A stretch of 64,000 nt of DNA from Scylla paramamosain (GCF_035594125.1 NC_087166.1:22170766-22234765), one strand, 5' to 3'; counted from the first letter of the stretch, positions 1-13,595 are shown. Numbers and translations are program-made. Notes: a model not told the origin generated them from the sequence alone.

Positions 1-472
1 TGAAAGGGAAGAATAACACTAAATGAAAATAATAGACAGCACAAAAAAAAGAATAAAACAAAAGAGAAAAGAACACTACAACAAACCACATATATAAACA
101 ATAAAATATAAACTAAAACAAAACAAAAATGACGAAATACAAATGGAATGCAAGTATGGCAGAGGAAAAAAAAAAAACATGACAGAGGAACGAAACAAGA
201 GAAAAGGAACAGAGAAAGAGAACTGTGGAGAAAAACAAACACAGATGGACAGAATTGCATGTAAAATGAAGGAGAAAATAAAGTGCAGGGATGACACAGG
301 ACAAAAATATACAGAAAAAAAAAAAAAAAAACTTAAAAGACCAATATAGAAATCACAAATATAGAAAGACATACAAACAAACAGACAGACAAACGGCCAA
401 ACTTGTGCACCAAACCAAAGGACGATCAAAAAAAATAATAAATAAAGAGGAAATACTAGGAAAGAACGAAAA

Positions 473-475
<3 letters not shown>
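1..475. other. A-rich non-genic DNA
   Basis: The segment is strongly A-rich on the plus strand with scattered AAAC and AAAG runs. Open frames here are short and lysine- or phenylalanine-rich and continue into the neighbouring (GA)n, so they are composition artefacts. I see no gene or recognisable element. Confidence 0.7.

Positions 476-562
<87 letters not shown>
476..562. repeat. (GA)n microsatellite
   Basis: This is an uninterrupted GA dinucleotide tract of about 87 bases. Both strands read through it as Arg-Glu or Ser-Leu without stops, which produces spurious open frames. Confidence 0.98.
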
Positions 563-563
<1 letters not shown>

Positions 564-874
564 ACAGACAACCATACAGACACAAAATCCATACAAAGCA
601 ATACATCAAACGATACAAGAACAAACTATTTCAAATACATAAAACAACAATACTAACATAAGAATACAAAAAAATACATGACAAGAACAAGCACCACAAA
701 ACGTATCAGCCTGTAACGAGTGTATGTGCCTATTAAATACTACTACTAGTGAACAAGGCTTCCTCCCCGCCCACCTCTCCCTCTGACAACATGGCGGCAG
801 GGAAACAACAGAGATCACCATATTAAAAAAAGAAACAAATAAATAAATTAATAAAAACGATATAGAGAACCACA
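563..874. other. Unassigned AT-rich spacer
   Basis: The spacer is A-rich up to about 710, then slightly more GC-rich around 750-800. No open frame of convincing composition and no repeat is visible. Confidence 0.5.
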
Positions 875-1230
875 CATACAGACATACAGAGAGAAAGATA
901 GGTAAACACACAGACCGATAGAGGAAACAAGAGAAGGAAAGACACAATGCAGACAGACAGACAGACAGACAGGTAAACACACAGACCGATAGAGGAAACA
1001 AGAAAAGGAAAGACACAATACTCGTACAGACAGACAGACAGACAGACAGGTAAACACACAGACCGATAGAGGAACCAAGAGAAGGAAAGGCACAATACAG
1101 ACAGACAGACTGACAGGTAAACACAGAGACTGATAAAAGAGCGATAAAAAACAGACAAACAGACAGACAGGTGAAAATTTAAACCAATACATCAACTGAC
1201 AGAAGGAAAGACCGACAAAAAACCGACACA

Positions 1231-1266
<36 letters not shown>
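875..1266. repeat. Minisatellite, about 72-base unit, with (GACA)n spacers
   Basis: A unit beginning GGTAAACACACAGACCGATA starts at 901, 972 and 1049, with a more diverged copy at 1116, giving periods of 71, 77 and 67 bases. Each unit ends in AGGAAAGACACAAT followed by a (GACA)n stretch of variable length, so length differences between units come mainly from the tetranucleotide. A longer (GACA)n closes the array at 1231-1266. Minus-strand frames rich in Leu-Ser-Val-Cys are translations of this repeat. Confidence 0.93.
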
Positions 1267-1267
<1 letters not shown>

Positions 1268-1435
1268 TTCACATCCCTCTCCCCAGCAGCCCCTCACATC
1301 TCCCCACCCGTCACCGTCACGACTTGTCACGTCTTGTCACGTGTTGTCAGTGTCAGAATGGAATTGTTTCTTGAATCACTCGCCGCCTCTCTGTCCCTTA
1401 CACCGCAGACTTGACCTTCCTTGTCACAGGCAAGG

Positions 1436-1745
1436 TCACACACACACACACACATACACACGTGGCACATATATGCATGTTAATATTTTTCTTCCTTCTT
1501 ATCACTTCCTTAGTTTTAATGAGTCTTCACTTTCCTCCTCCTCCTCCTCCTCCTCCACCTCCTCCTCTTCGTCCACTTCCTCGTTTTAATCCAGTCTCTC
1601 CTTTCCTCCTCCTCCTCCTCCTTCTCCTTCTCCTCCTCCTTTTCGTTTTAATTTAGTGATTCTTTTTCTTTTCCTCTTTCCTTACCTCCTCTTTTTTTAT
1701 TATCTTCCTCCTCCTCTTCGTCCTACTCCTTTCACTTTATTCAAG
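1436..1745 (+). repeat. (CA)n followed by polypyrimidine (CTC)n-rich tract
   Basis: An imperfect (CA)n at about 1436-1460 is followed from 1485 by DNA that is nearly all C and T, with several (CTC)n runs. It reads as poly-Ser or poly-Pro and is not coding. The near-absence of purines on one strand makes triplex or H-DNA formation possible. Confidence 0.85.
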
Positions 1746-1759
1746 ACTTTCCAGGCAGG

Positions 1760-3262
1760 ACATGAATGTCATCACTAACTTGCTAGGAAGAAATAGCATA
1801 ATCAAACACACTTCATTTACATTTCAACATAGAATCATCACTGACAGTCCTACAACAGCCACTGCCAGTAACTTCGCTCAAGACAATGAAAGTACAACGT
1901 CATGTGAAAAATACTTACCACATTCGGTTTTATATTCGTTCTCCCATAGACCAACAGCATGCCTGGAAACTAACGGATATATCTTGAATCTTAATGACGC
2001 TAGATCCCTCCCCCAGAGCATGACGACATCCACATAGAAATAATTAAAGTCTGTAAAGATGAAATGTCTCCTTTTCTGAAGTATATATGAAATAAATCTT
2101 TCGCAGAAAGTTGTTTGCCAAAGCATCTTAAGATCGCCAGAGCGGTGCCGGTACACAAAAAGGGTGACGGTTCTTCCTTCTTCAACTACAGACCCATCTC
2201 GGTTCTCTAGTGTAAGTAAGATCTTTGAAAAAATTGTACGTGACAGACTTGTCAATTACCTTTCTCAAAATTCACTTCTAATTGCTCACTACTTTGAATT
2301 TAGAAAGAATTACTCTACATAATTAATAAATCGTACACCACTTATGTCAGAATACACATAATGCCTTATATAGAAAGATGTACCAGCTGACAGCCTTTTG
2401 TGACCTATCTAAAGCCTTTGATTCAGTTGTTCATTCTAAATTACTGAAGAAATAAATAGTTTATGGGATAAGGGGTCCTGCGTATAAATTTTCAGTTATC
2501 TTAGTAACATGACACAATACATTCTTTTCAACGATGCTACATCACCACACAAAAGGATTAATACCTCAGGGCTCAATATTAGGAACAATATTATTTATCA
2601 ATGACCTAAGTCTGCTCCAACAGATAACACAAATATATTCATTCAAGGGCGGAAATTGATTTACAAAACATGAGGCAAAATTTTTAGGTGTCATAATAAA
2701 CAGTACTCTAAAACGTAGATGCAACCAATAAATAAAAAAGAATACAGGTATAATATATAAAATATGTCATTTAATCAACACACAATGTTTGAAACACATT
2801 TATCTTTCTTCATTGTTTGAAACACACATATTTCTTACCTTTATTTATTGAACTGTTCTGCCATTTGAGGAGGGACATAAAACCTGTATTGATAAACTGT
2901 TTGCCTTGCAGAATAGATTGACTCGCAGTATAGCACACAGCCAGAGGTATGACCACACCAACCCAATATTTAGAGAACTTAAGCTACTCAGAGTGTACGA
3001 CATCATAACCTATCAGACCATTGTGTTCGTCTATGAATCATTAGACTCATACAACACAAACACAGGTGTTAGACACATAGCTCATAATGAACATATCAGA
3101 CACGTCAATAACCTTGAGACTCCCTCTGTAGGACAACTAACGCCCAGCACAGCGTCCTCACGGGAGGCACTGAACTTTGGAACCAACGTGACGACACACT
3201 CAGACACAAACCATGTAATTCCTTTAAATCATTGATGGAAGAACAGTTAAGAAGTAAATAGT
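1760..3262 (+). mobile_element. Decayed non-LTR retrotransposon (LINE), reverse transcriptase region, CR1/Jockey-like
   Basis: Reading across frameshifts and stops, the plus strand contains reverse transcriptase landmarks in the right order. The peptide DDIHIEIIKVCKDEM lies near 2028-2073, KIARAVPVHKKGDG with NYRPISVL near 2130-2208, and KIFEKIVRDRLVNYL near 2220-2265. CDLSKAFDSVVHSKLLKK (motif with the catalytic Asp) is near 2400-2450, and IPQGSILGTILFINDL (the PQG motif) near 2562-2610. KFLGVIINSTL follows near 2678-2710, and LQNRLTRSIAHSQRYDHTNP, typical of the post-RT tail, near 2908. The longest clean piece is the tail at 2906-3235. The YxDD-containing part is not recognisable and several in-frame stops are present, so this is a dead copy lacking a visible endonuclease domain. 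The CR1/Jockey assignment rests on motif wording and is tentative; that it is a LINE is secure. Confidence 0.9.
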
Positions 3263-3400
3263 GACTGGGTTTACCTTTACTCGATATTGCTTACTTATTT
3301 AATATTATATTTGTGTTTTATATGTTTTCTTATAGATTTATTTTCCATCAGTCATTACTACCATTGAAATTATTATTCTTATTGTTATTAATATGTATTA

Positions 3401-3451
<51 letters not shown>

Positions 3452-3470
3452 TACTACTACTACTACCACT
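3263..3470. repeat. AT-rich LINE 3' flank with (ATT)n and (CTA)n
   Basis: An AT-rich tail follows the LINE and contains (ATT)n at about 3399-3450, grading directly into (CTA)n at 3451-3466. A microsatellite next to a LINE 3' end is common and may derive from the element's tail. Confidence 0.88.
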
Positions 3471-3794
3471 ATATTTACATGTACTTTGTTAGATGTCTAT
3501 TGGTGTCTATTTCCTTGCTATCATTATTCATTATATTCACTGGTTGTTGTAGCAATGTCACGTAAAAAATCTGTCAATGTAATAAAAGTGTATTTATGAA
3601 CATTTATTGTAGGGAATGAACAGTGTATATACTTTCTCTATGTATTAAAATATACACAGATTACAACACTAGGGACAACAGTCTTCCACCAATCCAAGGT
3701 CACCGCACATTACTCCATGAAGAGCAAAATTGATTCAAAATTGTGTGCTTTGATGCAACATATATATGCATACTGAAGACCAATAAATGTATCA

Positions 3795-3797
<3 letters not shown>
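3471..3797. other. Unassigned AT-rich spacer
   Basis: Ordinary AT-rich sequence with no convincing open frame or repeat. Confidence 0.5.
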
Positions 3798-3882
<85 letters not shown>

Positions 3883-3946
3883 GAATTAAGATTTCAGATA
3901 GATACATTCTGCAATCATTTTACCATTTATTTATTTTAGTTATCTT

Positions 3947-4022
<76 letters not shown>

Positions 4023-4100
4023 GAAGCAAACAGATCACTCACTCATTCAATCAGTCACACACAATTCACTCACTCACTCACACACAGAAGATTGCACACT
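3798..4100. repeat. Paired (CT)n microsatellites and (CACT)n
   Basis: Pure (CT)n tracts occupy 3798-3878 and 3951-4019, separated by about 72 bases of AT-rich DNA. A short imperfect CACT/CACA stretch continues to about 4085. Confidence 0.96.
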
Positions 4101-4170
4101 TAAGTCCATTTGTTTCTCAACGACAGTACGGTAACTCCCTCCCGGTGCCTCGCCTAGGGACATCGAAGAC

Positions 4171-4392
4171 TTTAACCCTTTCACTACTATTTGACATATT
4201 TCCTTAACCACAAACTAGTCTAAAGCATTTGTTTTTTTTTATTTTTCCTACAGCCACCTCTGACCATAACACTGGCTAGACACTGGATAACCTACTCTTC
4301 CCATCCCTTTTTCTTTCTTGTGGATGCTCTAAAAGACTGTACACATCGCCTTGAGTGTTGTGAATTGTTCCATACCGCAGTGAGAGAGTCAA
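4171..4392 (+). mobile_element. TTAACCC-TIR element, copy 1
   Basis: The left end reads TTTAACCCTTTCACTAC and the right end reads CCGCAGTGAGAGAGTCAA, which is an imperfect inverted copy. The interior contains TACAGCCACCTC, ACACTGGCTAGACACTGG and a CTTTCTTGTGGATGCT block that recur in the copies at 14947, 34304 and 34466. At about 222 bases without coding capacity it resembles a MITE. I cannot assign a transposase superfamily, and no clear target-site duplication is visible. Confidence 0.75.
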
Positions 4393-4414
4393 TACGCGGC
4401 GCATCTTGAAATAG

Positions 4415-4620
4415 GCTGGGCGGAGTTTATATAGCAGCGAACCAGGGAGTCAGTCAGCTAATCGTGCCGTCAGTAATTACTCAGTTGGAGGGTGACACGT
4501 TAAGCCCTGTTGTGCCTTATCTTAAATAAATGTTTTGCCAGATTTCGACTCGTATTTATTGTCTGAATCGCTCACTCGCTGCCTCTCCCTCCCTCCTCGC
4601 ACACCCTGTTGGGACACTTA
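4415..4620 (+). promoter_or_regulatory. LTR-like segment with TATA, initiator and polyadenylation motifs
   Basis: A TATA-like TTTATATAG lies at 4426-4434, followed at about 4450 by GTCAGTCAG, which contains the arthropod initiator motif TCAGT at a plausible 24-base spacing. About 75 bases downstream is AATAAA at 4525. This compact TATA-initiator-polyadenylation order is what an LTR U3-R-U5 looks like, and the segment could be a solo LTR ending near TGTTGGGACA at about 4608-4617. No second LTR, primer-binding site or gag-pol frame is present. It could equally be a chance association. Confidence 0.3.
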
Positions 4621-4624
4621 ATTC

Positions 4625-4626
<2 letters not shown>

Positions 4627-4689
<63 letters not shown>

Positions 4690-4751
4690 GGTTTTGCTAA
4701 TTATTCATTCTCTGTCTATCTTTCTGTCTGTGTGTTCCCTTCCCCCATCCA

Positions 4752-4843
<92 letters not shown>
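4627..4843. repeat. (GT)n and (CT)n compound microsatellite
   Basis: A pure (GT)n of about 59 bases at 4627-4685 is followed after about 70 bases by a pure (CT)n of about 87 bases at 4757-4843. Polypurine DNA follows to about 4953. Confidence 0.97.
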
Positions 4844-4846
<3 letters not shown>

Positions 4847-5024
4847 AACAGACTGCCAGGCAAGAAGGCGACGTAGGAAAGAAGAGAGGGAAGGAAGAAT
4901 GAAGGAAAGAAGAGGAGATAGAAGGGAGGGAAGAAGGGAAGAAAAAAAAAAAAAGGTGCACTGATACATCTGTCTGTCACCTCATGCATATTAAAGAATG
5001 TACACAGCTATGCGTCAATGTACA

Positions 5025-5111
5025 TGTGTGTGTGTGTGTGTGTGTGTAAGCCTCGGTAACCTTGACTTCCACGTATTGACGCTACACACACACACACACA
5101 CACACACACAA
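5025..5111. repeat. (GT)n / (CA)n inverted pair
   Basis: (TG)n at 5025-5047 and (CA)n at 5084-5111 face each other across 36 bases of unique sequence, so each strand could fold into a hairpin with a stem of about 22 base pairs. Confidence 0.9.
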
Positions 5112-5339
5112 GGGAGTTAGAAAAGCATGAGTACAGATAGGGCAGAAAGCTTCGCCCATGAATAGTGAACAGGGAAGCGTAACATTTGAAGGGACCTTTG
5201 AAAACACCACCTCGTTAACACTGAAGCAAACACGATATGGAAAAAAGTTACTCAATGATTTGATTATAACCTCCCTCCTCTTGGTGCCTCCTGCTGGGGA
5301 TTGGGCTGCCTCGTTTTCAGATTCCTTATTTACTGTTGC

Positions 5340-6020
5340 TTCTTTCTTGTCATGTTTTCAGTGTTCTTGTTTTGGTTGTTATTGCTTTTCTTTTTCCTTT
5401 TTTTTTTTACTTTCTTGTTTTTTTCTTTTTTTCTGGTTCTTTCTTCGTTGTTGTTGTTGGTGGTGGTGGTGGTGGTAGTGGCGGTGGTGGTGATTGTAAT
5501 GTTCTTTTATTTCTTTTTTCTTCGTTTCTTCTTTACTTTTTTCTTATCTTTCCATCTTTTTTTTTCATTCTCAACCTTCTCTTTCTTTCTTCCTTTCTCC
5601 TCTTCCTTCTTCAGCTCTGACTTTCTTAGAGTAAAGCATAAAATCACTATATTGATTAAAATTCTTCTTCTTCTTCTTCTTCTTCTTCTTCTTCTTCTTC
5701 TTCTTCTTCTTTTTCTTCTTCTTCTCCTTCTTCTTCTCCTCTTTCTACTATCTTTTATTATTGTCTTCTTTCCCTTCCTTTCAATATTACTTCTTATTTT
5801 CCTTCTTTTAATATATTTTCTTCTTTTAATTATTCTTTTTTATTATCCTTCTCCTTCTCCTTCCTCTTCTCCTTCTTACATCATCATCATCATCTACTTC
5901 TACTTCATCCTTGTCACCATCACTCTCCTCCTCCTCCTCCTTCTTCTTGTCATCATAATTCTCCTTCTCTTACACCTTCACCTCCCTCACCTCTTCGCTC
6001 TGCTCCTGTCGCCATCTGTC
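5340..6020 (+). repeat. Polypyrimidine region with (TTC)n, (TGG)n and (CTC)n
   Basis: About 680 bases are nearly free of A and G on the plus strand, apart from a (TTG)n(TGG)n insert at 5447-5492. A (TTC)n run spans 5661-5739. The long frame here (256 codons of Leu, Phe and Ser) is a composition artefact. Confidence 0.88.
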
Positions 6021-6308
6021 AAGCCTGGACCACTTGGCCTCATTTCCTGCAATATTCACGTGGCACGATGACGGAAGGGGAGTCTCGCCCGGTTTGTTTG
6101 ACTGCGACTGGAAGGCCGAAGTCTTGCTGATAGTTTGATCTGAGGGGGCAGTGAGTCATGGCGCGGGAGGAGGAGGAAGAGAGAGACACTCCGTTGGTTT
6201 GAGAGAGAGAAGGGAAGGGAAGCAAGGAAGTAAGGAATCAGGTACAGGACGTTGGTGATTTATAATTCTTGTACTGCTTCTTGTATGTGCCAAGGCTGTG
6301 TGATTACT
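6021..6308. other. Unassigned spacer
   Basis: Mixed-composition DNA, slightly GC-richer than its flanks, with purine-rich GGAGGAGGAAGAGAG around 6166-6185. No gene is recognised. Confidence 0.45.
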
Positions 6309-6400
6309 TCAAAAACGAGCACAAAGGAAGAGCAAACACCAGCAGGCTTGTTGGTCCTCACGAGGCTGTTTGTGGCAGACAACTCTGACTCGAATAAAAT
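6309..6400 (+). repeat. AGCAAACACCAGCAGG dispersed repeat, copy
   Basis: The core AGCAAACACCAGCAGG, then TTGGTCCTCACGAGGCTGTT, resembles the two tandem copies at 24484-24780. In inverted orientation it also resembles the AGTAGGTCTGCTGTTGTTTG units at 32010-32290. It has no coding capacity. The relationship rests on short shared blocks and is moderately secure. Confidence 0.5.
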
Positions 6401-6855
6401 AAAAAAGGCAAGAAAAGTAAAGATTCTTTCTCTCTCTAGTTAGCTGTAGAACTCTCTGCCTGCACCTGTACTTCTTCCTTCCTGTACTAGGCAAATATAT
6501 AAGCTTGTCCTCCGAGCTGACTGTTGAGTAGAGGAGTTTCAAAGGCACCTCGATTATTTAACTGGTCCTTATTTTGGAATTCATTACTTTTATTTTATGG
6601 GAAGACAATTAGTACACCTTTTTATGTGATTTTTTTTTTCACTTAATCTGCCTCCCTTATGAAAAAAAAAACAAATCAGATTATCATACCAGTGTCACTC
6701 TTACATGAATAAATATGTAACGTTGCATAACACAGTAAACCAGTACGCCCATAACACATCGATAACAGCACCATAGCAAGAGTAACGTAACAACACAACA
6801 CAACACAACACAGCAGTCATAGCTCAACAAACCGCCACGTAACATGACACAGGTA
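6401..6855. other. Unassigned AT-rich spacer with (AACAC)n
   Basis: AT-rich DNA without a gene. A short pentanucleotide (AACAC)n occupies about 6792-6813. Confidence 0.55.
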
Positions 6856-7380
6856 AGGGAGAGGTGGGGAGGAACGGTGTGGAGGATGAAGATTCAGGGA
6901 GAAAGGGGGAAGTGAGGGAGGGAGGGAAGACTGAGGGAGTACAGTGGAGAGGAAGGGTAAGGAGGAATGGAGAAAATAGAGAACGAGAGAGGGAGTGAAG
7001 GAGGAAGGTAAGGGAAGAAAAGGAGAAGGAGAAAGAGAAGAAATGGATAGAAAATGTTGATGGGAAAATGGGGAAGGAGCGAAGGAGTGAAGGAGGAAGG
7101 ATGAGAGAAGAAAGGTGAAGGAAGACAGGGAATTAATATTGATGGGAAAATGGGAAGAAAAACAAGATTGAGAGCTGAGAAAAGAAAAGGAGGGTTGGAA
7201 GGAATGAAAACTAAGAATAAAGGGAGAGGGGGCAGCGGGACGGGAGGAGTGCAGACTGAGACAAGTAAGGGGAAGACAGGGAGGGGCTGCAGGCAGGTGG
7301 AGGAGGTCAATAATTGATTGGCAAGAGAAGAAGGGGAGGAGGGAGGTAGTGTTAGACTTTTCTCCACACAAAGGAAGAGA
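6856..7380 (+). repeat. Polypurine region with a 92-base tandem duplication
   Basis: About 525 bases are nearly all A and G on the plus strand. Within it, GTGAAGGAGGAAGG occurs at 6995 and 7087, and TTGATGGGAAAATGGG follows each, showing a tandem duplication with a period of about 92 bases. The long minus-strand Ser/Pro/Phe frames are artefacts of this composition. Confidence 0.8.
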
Positions 7381-7689
7381 AAAATCATAAGGAAGAGAAG
7401 GTAAGCTTTTCTCTACACCAAAGAGCAGAGCAGCACACGCAACACAGGAAGAGTTAAAAGTTTTCTCTGCACCACAAAGCGACGAGGCAGACAATATGAC
7501 GGGGGAGCAGCTCAGCCTTTCTCTACAGACGGACGCAGACAGGGTAGAGTAAAAGAGAGTAAAACATTTTTCACATTGAAGGAAAAAAGATGCAGAGAAC
7601 ATTAATGAGGAAGAATTAAAAGTTTACTCTAACTCACGAACCAGGAGATAAAAAAAAATTAAACTAAGAGAGTTAAACCTTTCTCACAC

Positions 7690-7794
<105 letters not shown>

Positions 7795-8164
7795 CATAAA
7801 TGAGAAGTTAAAAGTTTACTCTACATCGATAAGAACTAAGAACTAAAACAAAACTAAGAACTAAAAAAGAGTAAAACCTTTCTCTCGCCAAAGAAAATAA
7901 GAAGAAATATAGAAAACATTAGCGAGGAATAATTAAAAGTCTTCTCTGTGCCATGAACCCTTGGAACTTGTCAGAAAAGGTACGAGAGAACGAGTAACGC
8001 TTCCTTCACACCGACAAAATGAAAAAAAGGCAGAAAAGCATAAGTGAGTAAGAATTAAAGGCTTCCTCTTCCTTACAAACCCTAAGAACTTGTTTACAGA
8101 GGCAGAGACAGAGTACGAGAGAACAAGTGAAACCTTTCCTCGTACAACAGGCAATAGGGAACAC

Positions 8165-8308
<144 letters not shown>

Positions 8309-8676
8309 AAAGGTTTTCTCTACCTCACGAACCATAAGAAATTATTGATAGAGGCACAGACGAGGTACAAGAGAACAAGTAAAGCCTTCCTTGTGCAGGA
8401 GAGAATACACAGAACGAGACAAATGAGAATACAGAAAACATAGAGAAATTAATTAAAGGACCATTAAATACAGAGGACATGACAGGCGATAAAAAATAAT
8501 GAAATGGACCGTTTCACAAGCGCAGACGGTATAAGATCAGTGAAACCTTCCTCATGCAAGAGACAATACGGAGACCATGAGAGAGAGGAGCTGAAGGCTT
8601 ATCTACATCATGGACCGATAGAGAAACACAGAAAATAAAGACCTAGCTCATCCAAAAGAAGATAATACAGAAAATG

Positions 8677-8679
<3 letters not shown>

Positions 8680-8770
<91 letters not shown>
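8680..8770. repeat. (GA)n microsatellite inside the 60-base array
   Basis: A pure GA tract of about 91 bases. It is followed by TTCAAGGTTTTCTGTAC, nearly the same flank as the tract ending at 8305, so the two tracts occupy the same position in the unit. Confidence 0.97.
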
Positions 8771-8773
<3 letters not shown>

Positions 8774-9766
8774 AAGGTTTTCTGTACAACATGAGAGGCA
8801 GGAGCAGGATGGATTAACTTTTCTCAGCATTGGCGGAAAGAAAACCCCGACATCTGTACAAGGGCGGAGTGAGGCGGCGCTAAACGTTTCGTGTAGCACA
8901 AAGAGTGACGCTTAAGCTTTCCTGGCGGCGTCAAGAGGAGGGAGAGCGTGATTTCCTCCATAAAAAAACACGAGAAAATCAAACAGCTACACAGCACATC
9001 ACCACTTCCCTCGCAGCACAAACACAAAGAATTTCAAGGATTATGTCTAGCAGGGAACGTGACAAAAATATATGTAACTCTTCAGCACAATGACGTGATT
9101 AAACATTTGCATACAGCTCAGGGAGAAAGGGAATCTTTTCTTTAGTACAAGGCCGAAATGGGAGGAGGAATTCAAGGCTTCTCTTCAGCAAGGGGGCAGA
9201 GTATAGGCTCTAAGGGTCTATGTGTCACTGTAACAAGCATAAAAAGGAGTAAGTTTCTGTGTAGGAGCGAGGGATGAGCCAGACTTTGGAGAGGCACCGA
9301 AAGGATTCAAGTCCGCCTGCACTATAAAGACAGTCGGGGATAAACTTTTCTTTCAGCACCGGAGCGAAGTAAAGGGCTTCCTATAGCGCATGTGTAAAGG
9401 AGTGAAGTTTTTATATAACAAGAGGAAGAAGCGTCAAACTTTTATCAAGGGGACAGGAGGTGGAGTAAATCTTGTCTGTGCCATAAATACTGAGGGAGAT
9501 AAACTTTCTTTTCAGCACAGGGATAGGATGAAGGAATCTCTGTACCACAAGATGAACAAGAATAAATTCCTATAACAGATGATGAGTTAAATTTTAATAA
9601 AGAAGGAAGGGTATAAAGGGAGGAAAATAAGTTTTCTTTAGTGGACAGGGTACAGTAAAGTGTTCGCTTTGGAAAATATAGAAGGGAAGTTTCTCTGTAA
9701 CAGCGAAGGATGAGTAAAACTTTTCTTCCATTATATTAAAAGGGACAGGAAAGGAAAACCAGGCTA

Positions 9767-9873
<107 letters not shown>

Positions 9874-10060
9874 CAAGCTTTCTTCAGTAAACTCCAATAT
9901 CGGGGAAGTTTGCAATGAGACGAAAAATGTACATTCAAGTAATAATGATTTTTTCTATATCAAAGGGATAACACTTTTTTATCAAGACGACAGCACGCTT
10001 GCCTGCACCATAAACAGAGAGATACGCCACTAGAGATAAGCTTTCCTTTAGTGAGCACCG

Positions 10061-11428
<1,368 letters not shown>

Positions 11429-11564
11429 CAATTCCTGAAGTCCACAGAGGTGAGGCAGAGTCGACCCGATCATGACTCTTGACCCAAACTTCGTGACTCG
11501 GTTATCGGCGCCCGCGTCACTCGTCTGCATCTTGAACTCTGTCACTCTGTCTGGACTAACTTGT

Positions 11565-11567
<3 letters not shown>

Positions 11568-11638
<71 letters not shown>

Positions 11639-11689
11639 AGTGTATGTTAAGAAGGCGTAGCATTAATAGTAATAGTAATAGCAATAGTG

Positions 11690-11758
<69 letters not shown>

Positions 11759-11759
11759 A
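11568..11759. repeat. (CT)n and (AGT)n
   Basis: A pure (CT)n at 11568-11637 is followed after about 25 bases by an (AGT)n array at 11664-11759 that becomes pure from about 11691. Confidence 0.96.
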
Positions 11760-13100
11760 GAAAAAAGAAAAAGAATAAGGAAGGGAAAGAATGAGTGAAA
11801 ACACAATAGGTAGGAAAGTATACAAATTTTTCTTCTCTTATTTATAGATGAAAATGATTATAAGAAATGTCAAGAAAAGCAACAAAAATAAAAAAAAAAA
11901 TAAGGTTGTTTAATTTTCAATCCTCCTTCACTCAAAAAAAAAAAAAAAAGTATATAGAGAAGTGTTCAGTCAGGTTCTTCAATTTAAGTGTCTTTATTAT
12001 CCTTTTTCAACTGATTCAAGTCAAAGGAGGATGGGAAAGCAGAGTCAACCAGGGAGCTCCAGACTTTGCGCGTGAAAAAAAAAAATGATGAGAGAATTAG
12101 AATACAGCTTAACTTTTGCTTTACTGAGTGGAACATAACAAGGGTGAATGTCGGCAGAAAGTCTCCTGCAGTAAGGGAATTTTTTTCTTTTTTTCTTTTT
12201 TTGATATATACAAGGGAGGTAGACGAAAGAAAAATATCAAAAGAAAAAGAAAACAAAAGAAAACAAGAGGAAAACAAAAGAAAAGTAGAAAAAAAGATTA
12301 AAAAGACAAAGAAAAAAAAGGAAAGGGAAGAAGAAAAATAGAAAATAAAATAAACAAGAGAAAGAAAGAAATATAAAAATAAAATAAACAAGAGAAAGAA
12401 AGAAATATAAAGATGATAGAATAAAGAAGATAAAAGAGAAAAAAATAAAAAAAAGTAAAAACTCCCTCAAATTCTCTCGCTCCACAAAAGAAAACTAAGG
12501 ATTTGTCTTGTGGTGAATTTATCAATGTTCCTTTTTTGTGAGTGTTCGCTCCTTGCTATATCTCTAGTTCCTAAGAGACATAAGTCAGGAAGCCCTATTT
12601 CTCCCTCTGCTCCTCTCCCTACTCTTTCCTCTGCGCCCTCCTTCACCTCCCTGTATCCTACTGTTTACCTCCTCACTCTCCTCCCTTCTAATTCTTCAGA
12701 CCTTCCTGTTTTTTTTTTTATTTTTCTTGTTTTATATTTCTTTCCTTTTGTGTTTGATTCATGTTTATTTTATTTTTTCATTTTCTTTCTCTCTATCTGT
12801 ACTCAGCCTTTCTATTTCTCCAGCTCTCTGTTCCTTCTCACATTCCATTGTCCTCTTCTTTTCCTTCCCTCTGTTCTCCTCCTTTCTGTTCTTCTCTTCT
12901 TTTCTTTATTCTCTTCTCTTCTTTCTTCTCTTCCATTTTCCTCCTCTTGCTCCACCTCTCCCTTGTTCAGTCCTGCTTTATCCTTGTCATTCTTCTTTCC
13001 TCTCCTCTCCTCCAGTTTCTCCACCTCCACCTCCACCACCTCCTCCTCCTCCTCTTCCTCTTCGTTACGAACGCATCTTCATCATTTGTCTTATTCATAC

Positions 13101-13101
<1 letters not shown>
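11760..13101. other. Compositionally skewed DNA: A-rich then polypyrimidine
   Basis: The part up to about 12480 is A-rich or purine-rich, with AAATATAAA(A/G)ATA units duplicated at about 12350-12415. From 12590 to 13070 it is C/T-rich. The 130-240-codon frames in this stretch are skew artefacts (Phe/Leu/Ser on one strand, Glu/Lys/Arg on the other). Confidence 0.7.

Positions 13102-13194
<93 letters not shown>
13102..13194. repeat. (CT)n microsatellite
   Basis: A pure CT tract of about 93 bases. Confidence 0.98.
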
Positions 13195-13197
<3 letters not shown>

Positions 13198-13437
13198 TAC
13201 AAAAATTACGCCCCCAAAAAGTAATCATATACTGAACTTTTTTTTATTTATTTTTTTGTACTTATAAGTAAAAAAAAAAAAAGTAAAGAAAAACTAAACT
13301 GAAAACAAGGAAAATTTGGGCTTTTAAAACGATGACTTGATGAATTTTTGCCGAAATTCTCTCTGGGTGAGGCGGTGTAAGTGAGGCGTGAAGAATATTA
13401 ATAGAACAAATACCAGTGAAGAGGAGGAATGGAATAG
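13195..13437. other. Unassigned AT-rich spacer
   Basis: AT-rich DNA with two poly-A or poly-T runs. No gene is seen. Confidence 0.5.
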
Positions 13438-13595
13438 GAAGAGGAGGAGGAGGAGGAGGAGGAGGAGGAGGAGGAGGAGGAGGAGGAGGAGGAGGAGGAG
13501 GACGAGGAGGAGGAGACGCCGCTCCTCCCCAACTATTAAACTTTGGGGGCCTGGCGTGACGTGAATATTAATTGAAAATAAATATCAAAGAATGT

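Noticed and set aside
5301..6071. A 256-codon plus-strand hydrophobic frame resembling a membrane protein
   Set aside because: Leu/Phe richness follows from the T/C-only composition; no natural domain, and the frame tracks TTC and CTC repeats.
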